Part shown: piece by piece, positions 36,516-47,764 of the stretch | How positions within the stretch are numbered: position 1 is the first letter of the stretch | Layout of the letters: every line of letters begins with the position of its first letter | Assembly (NCBI GenBank): GCA_022702705.1 | Contig: CM040421.1 | Span: 75,386,121 to 75,450,120 of the forward strand | Origin: Papilionanthe hookeriana x Papilionanthe teres | Lineage: Eukaryota; Streptophyta; Magnoliopsida; Asparagales; Orchidaceae | DNA length: 64,000 bases | Direction of reading: 5' to 3' | Position numbers and translations under genes: made by a program | Notes under the pieces: generated by a model | Told to the model about the DNA's origin: nothing | What the model saw: only the letters and a program-made list of their open reading frames with translations | Databases searched by the model: none

Positions 36516-38882
36516 GGAGAGGGTGGAGGGCCTCCCAGGGGGTTTAAGGCTTGGGATCAGCTGCTTAGTTCAAGGGAAGAACAGCCATGGTGGCCATTGG
36601 GCATGGGGCAGCTCAGCAGGTGGGAATTGCAAACTTTGGCTCCTCCCAAGGTCTCGGCCATAGTGATTTCCGGCGATCCAGGTGGCTGGCCAGCAGGCAT
36701 GGGTCACCCTCAGGTCCAGGTGGGTCAGGGCTGGGGTTTAGTGTAGGCAATTGGGCTTTTCCATGTGTCAAAAGCTTGGATTAAAATGGCATGGGGGAAG
36801 ACCAATTTTGGCTTGATTTGGTCAAGTCCAACTTTTGGGCTTGGTTCACCCTTCAAGGAGGCTTTGGGTGTTGTGGGGAGTCAAAGGAATCAGCTGGTTT
36901 GGCATGAAGAAGTCCTTATCCAAATATATTTGGATTAAATTTGGGTTAAGGGGAATCATGGTTAAGGCTAATGACTTTAGGAGATTAAGGAAAGAGACTC
37001 CTTCTTTTTCCCAAAATGGCATGGTGACATGTAAAGAGGCTCTCATGGCTTCCATGTGGCTCATGCATGGCTTCATGGATCATCTTTGACTTGGGAAAAG
37101 TTAAGTCAACTTCATGAAAAAGGGTTTTGTGAATTTTGGCATTTTGATGGGAATTGGCATATGGCTTGATTTGGATTTATTTTATCATGGATTTAGAACA
37201 TAGGAGATGGTTTTATCAAATGGATGATGATAGAGGATTGTCATGTGGGCTTTGGGCCTTTTGAAATTATTTTTGATGGGCTTTTAGGAAGGCTAAGGGG
37301 ATGGGCCTTTAGGTTTAAGAATGAATCCATGGATGGGAATTTTGTAGAAGTTTGGGCCAAATAATTGTTGGGTTTGGTTTAGGGATATGTCATGAGTGAT
37401 TTGAAATGAATTTGGAGTGATTTGGGTTTGAATTGGGTTGGATTTCGGCTACTTTGGTAAATGGGCCAATGTAGGTCAAATTGGGCTAACTTGGGCCAAT
37501 GTTGGGCTAGGGTTAAAATTGATGTAAAATTAATGTTGGGAAATGTTTATGGGAGTGTTTCAAAGAGGTTTTGACTTTGGTTGGATTTTGATTTTGGGGT
37601 TTGGGCTTATTTGGGTTAGGTTTGGGTTTAGGTCAAAATTGGGCCTTTTAGCTTTGGGTTGAATTTGAGTGGGGTTTGGGTCTAAATTTTTGGTAAATCA
37701 TGTTAGATTTTTGTTTGTGGGGATGTTAAGGAAGGTTTAGAAAAGGTTTGGGGTTAATTGGAGTTGAATTGGGTTAGTTTGGGCTAAGTTTGGGTCATGG
37801 GTCCAAATTGGGCTTTAAGGTCAAAAGTGAAATTGGATTCAAATGCCAATCAAATTGGGCTTGGATTTGGTCTATATTGGTGTTGGGGATGTTGAATTGA
37901 AGTTTAGAATTGAATTGGACCAGAATTTAGGTCAATTGGGTAGGTTTGGTTTGACATTGGGTTCATTTTGGGTTAAAATGGGTCTAATTGGGGATTTTGA
38001 TAAAATTGGGTAAAATTGACAAAATTGGCCTATGGTGTAGTTGAACAAAATGAAATTGAGAATATTTGGGATTTTTTGGAATTTTCTGGGAATTTTCTGA
38101 ATTTTTGGATTTTTTTGGCTAAGAGGGGCATTTTGGGTATTTGGAGGGTATTGGGAGGTATTTTTGGAATTTTTGGTATTTTTGGCTATGAATGATCAAT
38201 TTGAGTAATTTGGGAATGTTTGGGATTGGTTTTGAGGAATTTTGGGTGATTTGGAGAATTTTGGAAAATTTGGGTAATTTCAAGGGTTTTGGGTAGGCTA
38301 GGCGGGTGTAGGGTCCCGGGGGTCAAAAATTGAAAATTTGGAAAATTGAAGATTGGGTGAATGTAAGTGGAATGAAATCATTTTGGTTGAGCCATGAAGC
38401 CATATCAAGCCCACATGAGCCATGAAGGGACTCATTTGAGGCATTCATTATGTTGTTCCTAACCCTCTTAGCCAAGGGCTTAGGGGTTAAGGACCATCCA
38501 TGTGAATCACCTTCATGAGTCAGGAGGTCAAGTTGGGTATAGGTGTGGTTTTAGGAGGTGTGTGAAAGTGTAGTGTATAAGTGTAGTGTGTGTGTAAGTC
38601 AGCCCTCACCGCACCAGTGCCACCTGTGGGCGACTCTAAGGCCAAAGAGTCCAATAGGAACTCATCCTTTAAACTTCCACATTTGATTTCAACCCTCTAG
38701 GTGATTAGGGGTCTACAATCAAGTTTGTGGAGTTTGCAGGGAGTTTAAGAAGTGGTTTGAATTTCTAGGTGGTGGGTCTCAATTCTTATCCTCTAGGATA
38801 GTCAAAGGAAAAGCCTAAGGCTAGATCCTAAGTACTAAAAAGAAGAAGAGAAGACCTCATCAAAAATGAGGTCAACAATAGT

Positions 38883-39300
38883 TTAGAATTCGAGTTCTAG
38901 GAGTTTTTAAAGAGTTAAAACACTTAGAATCGCCAGAAACCGTCAAAATAACTCCCTAATCCGTTCATTCGCCAATCTCACCATCGGCGGCACCGATCTC
39001 GCCGTTGGCGGCATCGATCTCGCCGTCTGCAGGATTCTTAAATAATATAAACTGAAATTAGCGGGCAAAACTCACCGTCGACGGGATAGATCTCACCGTC
39101 GGCGGCCAAGGCAAAATTTGCCCAGTTTTTCTCTGGTCCGAATGCTTTCTAAATTTTTTCTATGGATCCAATATCGCGATGATTATAATGGTAATTCGAG
39201 TAGTAGAATTCATTCATATCACAAACTAATAATAAATCAAACATATATACATTCATTGCACATAAATAAAGATAACTATGGGTTACCTCCCATAAAGTGC
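38883..39300 (-). other. Element B spacer between pol and the post-pol ORF
   Basis: Non-coding. The right copy of the target duplication ATAGT (38878-38882) precedes it. At 38985-39105 a CTC(G/A)CCGT(C/T)GGCGGC-type motif is repeated about five times, a GC-rich patch in AT-rich surroundings. Confidence 0.6.
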
Positions 39301-39819
39301 TTGGTTTAACGTCGTCAGCTTGACCTATTCAGGGTGTTAATCAGGTTGGCTGAGCATTAAAACCTCTTTAAAAATTGGTGTTTTACCCTCAAAATATGAT
39401 TTTAATTTGTGTCCATTCACTTTAAATCTGTTTCCAGTCTTTGGATCTTCAATTTCAATAGCTCTGTATGTAAATACTTGAATTATAGTGAAAGGTTCTA
39501 ACCATCAAGATTTCAATTTCCCAGGAAATAATTTCAGCCTTGTATTGTACAATAATACTTCTTGTCCTGGTTCAAAATTATTTTTGTTAATCTTCCAATC
39601 ATGCCATATCTTCATTTTCTCTTTATAGATTCTATCATTATTATAGGATTCATTCCTTAATTCTTCTAATTCATTCATCTGCGACAATCTCTTCTCACCA
39701 ACATCTTTCAAATTGTAATTAAATTCTTTAATCTCCCAATACGCTTTATGTTCTAATTCAACTGGTAAGTGGCAAGTCTTTCCATAAATAAGTTTATAAG
39801 GAGTCATTCCAATCAGGGT
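39301..39819 (-). pseudogene. Athila integrase C-terminal part (element B)
   Basis: Blocks: TTLIGMTPYKLIYGKTCHLPVE, LEHKAYWEIKEFN, LNELEELRNESYNNDRIYKE, FEPGQEVLLYNTRLKLFPGKL, then, after an in-frame TGA at 39507-39505, FTIIQVFTYRAIEIEDPKTG and FKVNGHKLKSY. This is the end of the integrase catalytic core and the C-terminal domain of Athila pol. The N-terminal side is cut exactly at 39819 by the 5' LTR of element C, so the HHCC and DDE parts lie outside the window. Confidence 0.88.
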
Positions 39820-42185
39820 TGTTGACCTCATTTTTGATGAGGTCTTTTGCTTCTCTCTTTAGTACTTAGGATCTAGCCTTAGGGTTTTCCTTTGACTAAT
39901 CTTAGAGGACTAGAAATGGAACCCACCATTTAGAAATTCAAACTATTTCTTAACTCCCTAAAAACCCTATAAGCTTGATTGTAGACCCCTAATCACCTAG
40001 AGGGTTGAAACCAAATGTGGAGGTTTAAAGGATGAGTTCCCTATAGGACTTCTTGGCCTTAGGAATACCCTGGATGGCCTGGTCTGGAGAGGGTTGACTT
40101 GCACATACACTACACTCTCACACACATTCCAAGTCCAAAAACCATACTCTCACCCAACTTGACCTCCTGACTCATGTAGGTAATTCATATGGATGGTCCT
40201 TAACCCCTAAGCCCCTCGCTAAGAGGGCTAGGAACAACATAGTGAATGCCTCAAATGAGTCCTCTCATGGCTCATGTGAGCTTGATATGGCTTCATGGCT
40301 CAATCAAAGTGATTCCATTTCTCTCACATTTGATCAATCTTCCTTTTTTTAAAATTTCAGTTTTTGACCCCCGGGGCCCCGGACCGACCAAACCTACCAA
40401 ATATCCTTGAAATAACCTAAAATTTGCAAAATTGCCTAAATTACCCAAAATTCCTCAAAACCAATCCTAAACATTTCCCCCACTCAAATTGATTATCCAT
40501 AGCCAAATATACCAAAATTTCCAAAAATACCCCCCAATACCCTCCAAATACCTAAAATGCCCTTCTTAACAAAAAATTCCATAAATTCAAAAAATTCCCA
40601 GAAAATTCCAGAAAATCCCAAATGTTCCGAATTTCATTTTGTTCGACTACACCATGGGCCAATTTTGCCAATTTACCCCACGTTTACCAAAACCCCCAAT
40701 TTGACCCATTTTTAACCCAAGTGAACCCAATGCCAAACCAATCCACCCCAATTGACCTCAATTTTGGTCCAATTCAATTCTAAACTTCAATTCAATATCC
40801 CACATATCAATTTAGACCAAAAAAACTCCAATATGATTGACATTTGGGCCCAATTTCAATTTGAAGCCTAAGGCCCAATTTTGACCCATGACCTAAACCT
40901 AGCCCAAACCTAGCCCAATTCAATTCCAATTGGCCCCAAATCTTTTCTAAAGCCTTCCTAACATCCCCATAAACAAAACACTAACTTGATTTGCCCAAAA
41001 TTTGAACCTAAACTTCACCCAAACCTAACCCAAAAACAAAATCCCTTAAATTGACCTAAGCTCAAACCTGACCCAAATGGGCCCAATCCCAAAATTAGAG
41101 CCCAACCAAAGTTGAAAACTCTTTGTAACACTCCCATAAATATTTCCCAACATTAATTTCACATCAAATCCAACCTTAGCCCAACCTTAGCCCAAGTTAG
41201 CCCAATTTGACCCACTTTGGCCCCTTTAACTAAAAAGCTCAAATTAAACCCAATTTAATTCAAAATCACTTTAAACTTGTTCCAAACCACTCATGACACA
41301 TGCCTAAGCCAATTGCAACATTTATTTGGCACAATCCTTTACAAAATTTCCAACCTAAATTTACTTTAAATCCAAAAGCCCACTTCCTTAAACCACTTTA
41401 AAAGCTCATCCAAAATGATTTCAAAAAAGCCCAAAATCAATCTAAAGCCCACATGACACTTTCATCTCATCATCCATTTAATTAAATCACTCCCTATGTT
41501 TCAAATTCATCATTGAATTTTTCTAAACTAAGCCATGTGCCAAATTACCCCTAAATACAAAAAATTTCTAAAACACTTTTTCATGAAACAAGCCAACCTT
41601 TTCCAAGCCAAATGTAAGCCAAATGTGAGCCATTTACAAGCCATATGAAGCCATGAGAGTTTTGACACCTCACCATGTCATTTATGGCAAATGGAGGGGC
41701 CCCTTTCTTAAGCCTTCCTTAAGCCTTCTTAATCTCATCCATGATACACACTAAACCATGCTTAGCCACCTCACCATGGATGGAGACCTCTCCACTCCAA
41801 TTCAGCTGAGCCATATGATTCCTTTCAGCCCAAATCAAGCCTTGGTGGGAGCACCAAACCCAAATCCATGCATTTGACCAAACCAAGCCCAAAATGGTCC
41901 CTTCCCCCTTCCACTTTGATTCAACTCCTTTACACTTAGCATTTGCCAATTGAACTCACAAAACTCAAGCACTGACCTCCCTGACCCTGAAGGTGACCCA
42001 TGCCTGGCCGGCCAGCAACCACAGCCGCCGCAAACCACCAGGCCGAGAGGCTTAATTTGAATCAAAAATTCAATTTGAATTAGCTGACTTGTCCCAACCT
42101 AAATGGCCACTGTGGCTGTTCTTCCCTTGCCCTGAGCAGTTGATCCAAGCCTCCATATGCCCCTGAGAAGCCCTCCAGCCACCTC

Positions 42186-42193
42186 TATTTAAA
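42186..42193 (+). promoter_or_regulatory. TATA box of element C 5' LTR
   Basis: TATTTAAA lies in CCTCTATTTAAACCCACTC. It is kept in the 3' LTR at 62438 and in solo LTR D, at 2362-2367 bp from the LTR start in all three. Transcription would start about 30 bp downstream, near 42220. This makes U3 about 2.4 kb and R plus U5 about 5 kb. Confidence 0.7.
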
Positions 42194-45100
42194 CCCACTC
42201 ACCTCTCGGCCAAACAAGATGATGAACCAGACCTTAAGGAAACTCTGCCAAAATTGTTCCAGGACGTTCTCCTAACCCAGAGGAGTTGATCCCCAGTGTT
42301 TCTTTACCCTAATCCCCATTAACAGAGCTAAATTTCTGAGTTGAAAATCCACCCAAAAAATAGGACACTTCACCACAGTGAGACAATCTTCAAATTGATT
42401 GACCCTAAACCTTCACCAGACCAAGAGGAGAAGTTCCCCAGCAAGCCCCTCACCAGGCCAACCATTGCTTCCAACCTCCAAGCTTTGTGATCGGTTGTGG
42501 ACACTTTCATACTTAGACAATTCCCCAGAGCCAGAGACTTCATCTGGAGCTTACTTGGACTCAATCGAAGGTGACACAACCCTTAGATCGAAGCTTCACT
42601 TCTCTGAGCAAAGGTATGAACTCATTCATCCTCCCGAGCTTCCAGCAATTCTCCATTTTGTTTGGGTTAATTTCATAGCTTATAAGCAGTATGGATGTGT
42701 TCGTCTCTTCAAGACGAATTGATAGAGTACAAGAACTCGAAAATCCATTGAGAATCGAGTGAGATATTAGGGTTTAAGTGTGGGCGGTTATGGGTGCACA
42801 CTAGTCGTAGACGATGACCAGGAGCCGTTGGATCACGCGTGTATCGAGCGGACGGTCGAGATCAAGCCGGACAGCAGAATGATACGTGAACCGCGGGCCC
42901 CTGGAGCACTGAATCAGATGGCGGCGCCGAATCACAGAGTGACGCGTGGGCTTTCGATCCGCCGTAGAATGACGCGGCGCCGAGTCGGATAAGTAGGAAA
43001 TTAGGGTATTTTTGAATTATTTAAATACCAGAACTTCAAAAATTCATATCTTTGCATAGAAAAATCACAAAAATAAAATAAAAATACCCTCTTGCTCAAT
43101 GAACAGAGGAGAATAATGTGGAAAAGAAATCAAGTTAATTGGATGAGTATTTTATTTTTAATAATTTATTTACTATTTCCAATGTTTTGATTCTTCATTT
43201 TCATAGACAATTCACCATGGCATGAGACCATAGGGTTTTGAAGCCTCTGATCTTGGGAACATTCCCTGAATTTTTCAAGGTTAGAGGCCACCTCTGTGAA
43301 AGGTTATTGATTTTTCAAGTTCATGTCACTGTTTTTGATATTTTAATTTCAGTAATTAGCATATTGCTTAAGAAATTCTAGGAAAATTTGGTGAAGTTTT
43401 TTAGGACCTGAGGATCCTAGGATAATATGATTAGGCTTAATTCATTAAGAATAACCCTAATTAGCCTAAATACCTAAAATTGAATTTGAATTAATTAGGG
43501 TTAACCACACACCAATTTGACTTGAAAACAATTCTCCATTGCTCTTTAGGGTCAGAGGAACCTTACATAAAATTTTGAAATCAATTGAACTTGATTAACC
43601 CCACAAAATGGGTTGATTAAGCCTCATAAGCAAAATGAAACTTTAAAAATTCATAACTCCAAAAATACTTTTAAAAAATTTACAAAAATGGTTTTGGAGC
43701 TTCTCTGATATCAGGGAAGTTCAGGAAAATTAAAATTGGAATTTTCCAAAAAAATTGATTTTTCACAATATTTTAATATTTTAATAATTTAAAAATAATA
43801 AAAATCACAAAAATATTAAAAATCATAAAAATGTCACATTTTGACTCCTAATCACTTAAGAACAAACCAAATATTTTTCCTAAGTCCCTAGGATAAGATA
43901 TTGAATTTTAAAGACTTAATGTAATTTTTAATATTAAAAAAATGAATTTTCAACCTTTTTCACTAAAATAATTCTAATAAATCAAAGAAAAATCAGAAAA
44001 CTATAAAATTTGTTTCTCTGGACTCCTTGAGGTAAGAGAAATTTAAGAAAAATATAAAATCTATTTTTCAATGTTTATTTTATTTTAAAATTAATAAATA
44101 CTCTAAAATTCAAAATAATTATAATAAATAAAATATAATTCAAAAAATCACCAAAATTGGTCCAAGTGGTTCTCTAGTTATTAGGAATATTCCATAATTT
44201 TCTTAAGGACAGAAACTTTTCCTTGTTCATGTTGTTGACTTTTCTTTGAAAACTCCTAATTTCTATTAAAAATAATTATATAAATAAATTAAATTCAGAA
44301 AAATCATATTTTCTCCTCTAATGTCTTAATTGAAATGTGAGTGAGGTGACATAAAAATTTCAAATTCATTTGAGGTCAATTTAGTGAGTTATGAAATAAA
44401 TAAGCCTAAAAGGGCATAAAGGTAATTAAAAAATTTTAACCCTTAATTAAAACTTTAGGTTTAATCAAAATGGAGGGTAAAATATTTGATTTTAACTTTC
44501 TCTTGGATGATTGAAACTTAGGGAAATTAAGGGGTAGAAACCTATTAAACACTTTGAAAATATCAAAATGAAACTCTAATTAATTAAATAATTTGAATTT
44601 TGGAAAGGATATATTTAAATTTGGATTATTAAAATAGGGATATTATTAAGAGGATATTTATTCTTTAATTTAAAAATCCCTGAATAAGTCACTTTAACAA
44701 TATTTAGTTCTTAATTAAAAAATTAAAACAATAATCCAAAATAAATAAAAAAAAATTAATTAAAAGAAGATAACCCTAAATGAATTAAAACTTAAAATGT
44801 TAAATGGTCTAATAATTAAAAGTCAAATTTAAAATCTTGGAGTTAAATTAAATTAAATTAAATTAAAACCAAATTAAATCAAATTAAATTGAATTAAAAT
44901 CATTTAACAACCAACCTAAATGAAATCATTAAGAGTTAAATCAAAATATACCAATAATTTCAATACCTCTTTCTATTTAAGTAAATTTAAAACATGAACA
45001 TCAATCTGAAATACTAAGATAATTGAAAGTGTAAAGATTTAAATTAAATCTAAAATAATTTGAACACTATTTCAAACTTAAAAAAAATTATTAATTAAAA

Positions 45101-47084
45101 CCTCGTAATTAAATTAAATTAATTTAAATCATTAACTTAAACTTTTGGTTAAGGATGATTAAAATTCTCAACAACCCAACTTGCCCTTAAAGGCTTTAAT
45201 TATTATAACTCTTAAATAGATATTAAGTGAAATGTCACTTCACTCATCAGGTAATCAAACACCCAAGTTCACTGAGCAAGAGACAAAGTTTAACTAAACT
45301 CCTGGATGATTAATTCACCTGTGCAATTAAATTTACTTGTACTTAAAATGATCCGAGAAGTCTTGAAAAAATGTTTAGGACTCGTCCTAAACACTTCCTC
45401 AATATGACGGGATGTTTTAAAAGAACAATTAAATCTAATTGTTCTTTGATGAAGAAAATCATCCTTAAACTAAACCAAGAACCTAAACATCATAGGAGAT
45501 GACTAGTTATAGGATTAGGATTCTGGTAGATAACCAAAACTCTTTCCCTTAGCTTTATCTAGGTATTTCTTGCAAGAATATTTAAATGCCTTAACATGTG
45601 TTTTAAGTGCAGCTTGGGATGACAGGAAGACCCTCCAGGTAAGCTTTTATTTTATTGTAATTTACTTTATTGCAATTTACTTACATACATTGCGCTTTAC
45701 CTTTTCTTGCATGATAAATAAGACTGTTGCATGAAAACCAAAACCTTTAGGATAATCCCTGAATTGAAACCGAAATAAAATAAAAAGTCATTACAAGATA
45801 AAATTCACCGCCATAACATTCCAAAATATAAAACAACTCAAAATTTAATCACAAACAGAAATACAAAACTACAATTGCAACTAAATTAAGACGTCTCGTT
45901 GAATGATCGGGAATACCTCGGATGATGTAACCCACGTGTTGCTAACGGGATTTCCCATGGTCTAAATGAAAGTGTGGAACTCATTCAGTTGAGTTTAGCA
46001 AATTCATCTGGACTAAGTGAATTCAACGAAAATAACGGTGCCGGGATGAAGGAACCGTGGGATCTTAATTGGTTCTGTTTAAATAACTTTAAGATTTGTT
46101 TTAATTAAAATATTAAAATACTTTGATTTTAAGACTTTCTCTAAACCAAAACACTTCTCTCATCTCCTGATTTATGACTTATAAAACTAAATCTCTGCGA
46201 CAACAAGGAGCTCAAAGCATGGTGGGCAGCTCAGCCATCGTCATCAGTAAAACTCGGATCTACTTCAACAAAACTTTCTTAGAATTAAATAACCAAGCCA
46301 TAGGACTCCGAGGTAGTTTGCCTAGTGCAACATAAATCCTCAATTTTGTGTTAGGCATTTGCATATTCATGTTATGCAAATTAAGCCCTAACCGGTCTTA
46401 GGACTCCGAGGTAGTCGTTCGGTACGACATAAACCCTCACATCTTCGAGGCTATTTGTGTGATTATGTCATACAAATATAAGACCTAAATAAATAAAATT
46501 GACAGGATTGCAACATTAAATAAACTCGCAAATTGAAGCCAAACAATAGGATAGTTTGGGAAGTTGCCAAGATTCTTTTTGGATCCTCAGTTTCTCCTAC
46601 TTCTCTTCCTTTGGATTCTTGAAATAAACTATTCCAAATTTGATTCATTCCCTTTTGAAATTTCCAAAATCCAATCCTTTGAAAACCTTAAACTTTGAAA
46701 TTCATGCGAGCAAAACCACTGATCATTATCGAGAGTTTTCGTAAATGATTCCCGTCATTTAAGATGTAATTAACTATATGGGCTTGCCCTTATAGGGAAC
46801 TTTAAGAACCCAGGTAATATAATCCTTGCTTAATTCCTTTATATTAAGCAAGGGAACTCGTCGGCTTATAAAATTGGTTCACAGACCAAACGGATGTCAC
46901 AAATCTTCTAGTTTATCTAATCGAGCCCCATCATCAAGCAGTGTGTCTATTGTTTGGCATAGATACACGGTTTGTGATGTGGTGCTCGTTTATATAAACT
47001 ATTTGGGATGTGAGATCAGTTTGATTTCATATCTTAAAATTTCCAAACTTAAAATTATTTTCAAAATCAAATGCTTCTTTATAA

Positions 47085-47087
<3 letters not shown>

Positions 47088-47138
<51 letters not shown>
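47088..47138. repeat. (AT)n near the end of the 5' LTR
   Basis: About 25 AT units. Solo LTR D has only a short TATATATATA at the matching place (about 31648-31661). Confidence 0.9.
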
Positions 47139-47140
<2 letters not shown>

Positions 47141-47235
47141 TTAAATTAAATTTAAGATCTAAAATTCGCCGACAATTTCTGTAGGTGTTCCCTTTTCAAA
47201 AATACAACTTAACCTAAAAATATGCCGACAATTTC

Positions 47236-47253
47236 TGGCGACTCCACTGGGGA
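47236..47253 (+). promoter_or_regulatory. Primer binding site of element C
   Basis: TGGCGACTCCACTGGGGA lies 5 bp after the LTR end. PBS sites of this form are found in Ogre/Tat elements (tRNA-Arg primer, from memory). Minus-strand DNA synthesis would be primed here. Confidence 0.85.
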
Positions 47254-47764
47254 TTAGTTCCTCTCTCCATTTTAATTAGATGGTTTTGCTTTCATAAATC
47301 GATAGTGAGTCCATATCCTTAGTGGACCAATACTATCATTCTTCCGTTGGCATACCACGTTCATTTCTATCTTGAACGGGTATAGCTAACTTCTCTCGGA
47401 TTTAGGAGCCACTGTTTAGACACCCCTAAACAGAGAGGTTCCGAAATCCTTTTACCTCTTTTCTGAGGTAGGGTGGACCCCGAATAAGTGTTAGCTTAGG
47501 AGCGGTCTTTCGGGTTGAGAAGTCTTACGAGACTTTCTCTTCCTTTCCAATTCTGAATCGAGTCCTTTACCTTTTCTATACCTTTAATCATTCTGTTCCT
47601 AACGAACAAATCCTCTAATAAACAACATTATAATAAACAATTTCTTTTAAAAATCACAAATACACTAAGATAAACGAAAAATGTGTTCGGACTCTTTCTT
47701 TTTCGTCTTAAATTTTACGACGAAAAGAAGCATGATTCGGGACTGACATTCGGAATCCGCCTCC
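47254..47764 (+). other. Leader between PBS and ORF1
   Basis: No coding content. An ATG at 47732 is in frame with ORF1 but is followed by TGA at 47744-47746, so either the ORF1 start was ATG at the place now reading GTG (47765), or the true start is 47732 and the stop is a mutation. Confidence 0.5.

Larger units (their letters stand above)
31560..38877 (-). mobile_element. Solo LTR D, 7318 bp (element C family)
   Basis: On the minus strand it runs from TGTTGACCTCATTTTTGATG (38877) to ...ATGCCAACA (31560), bounded by the short inverted repeat TGTTG/CAACA and by the perfect 5-bp duplication ATAGT. It has no PBS or internal region, so it is a solo LTR left by unequal recombination. By eye it matches the 5' LTR of element C along its whole length, including the TATTTAAA box (36508-36515, reverse complement) and the GC-rich block (about 35715-35930). 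It shares with LTR E a subfamily-specific stretch (ACACTAC..TATACACTACACTTTCACACACCTCC) absent from C's own LTRs. Frames inside it are non-coding. Confidence 0.93.
27141..39819 (-). mobile_element. Athila-type element B, 3' part, inserted in A
   Basis: Reading the minus strand from 39819: integrase C-terminus, spacer, [solo LTR D inserted], post-pol ORF, untranslated region, 3' LTR (28642-27141). The integrase is cut at 39819 by the 5' LTR of element C. B's RT, protease, gag and 5' LTR should continue beyond C. B lies inside the protease of A, in opposite orientation. A's and B's LTRs are related, so both are Athila-type but different subfamilies. Confidence 0.8.
39820..47230 (+). repeat. 5' LTR of element C, 7411 bp
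   Basis: It begins TGTTGACCTCATTTTTGATG and ends ATGCCGACA right before ATTTC and the PBS. The start is confirmed by the identical start of the 3' LTR at 60071, and the end by the terminus of solo LTR D. Comparing the first 330 bases with the 3' LTR by eye gives about a dozen differences. Layout: a G-poor, C/A-rich stretch (40350-41700), TATA box at 42186, GC-rich block (42830-42975), AT-rich hairpin-bearing repeats (43235-44240), AAATT-rich stretch (44840-45150), U5 part with (AT)n at 47088-47138. No protein is encoded; the frames at 41719-42065 and 42399-42722 are chance frames. Confidence 0.92.

Noticed and set aside
39505..39831. Start MRSTT of the integrase frame at 39831 as a real start
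   Set aside because: The first codons are read from the LTR of element C; the true integrase sequence begins at 39819 in mid-protein.
41719..42065. 76-residue frames shared by the 5' and 3' LTRs (also 61971-62317)
   Set aside because: They are minus-strand frames in U3, identical because the LTRs are copies of each other. Not coding.
42399..42722. Conserved small protein in the LTRs (frames at 42399-42722 and, in D, 36035-36482)
   Set aside because: Similarity between the copies is explained by nucleotide identity of the LTRs. The frames break at different places and have no start context or known domain.
46826..47089. RYTV...VLVYINYLGCEI frame shared by LTRs C and D
   Set aside because: Low-complexity drift in U5, with orientation and start not conserved. 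It is LTR homology, not a gene.
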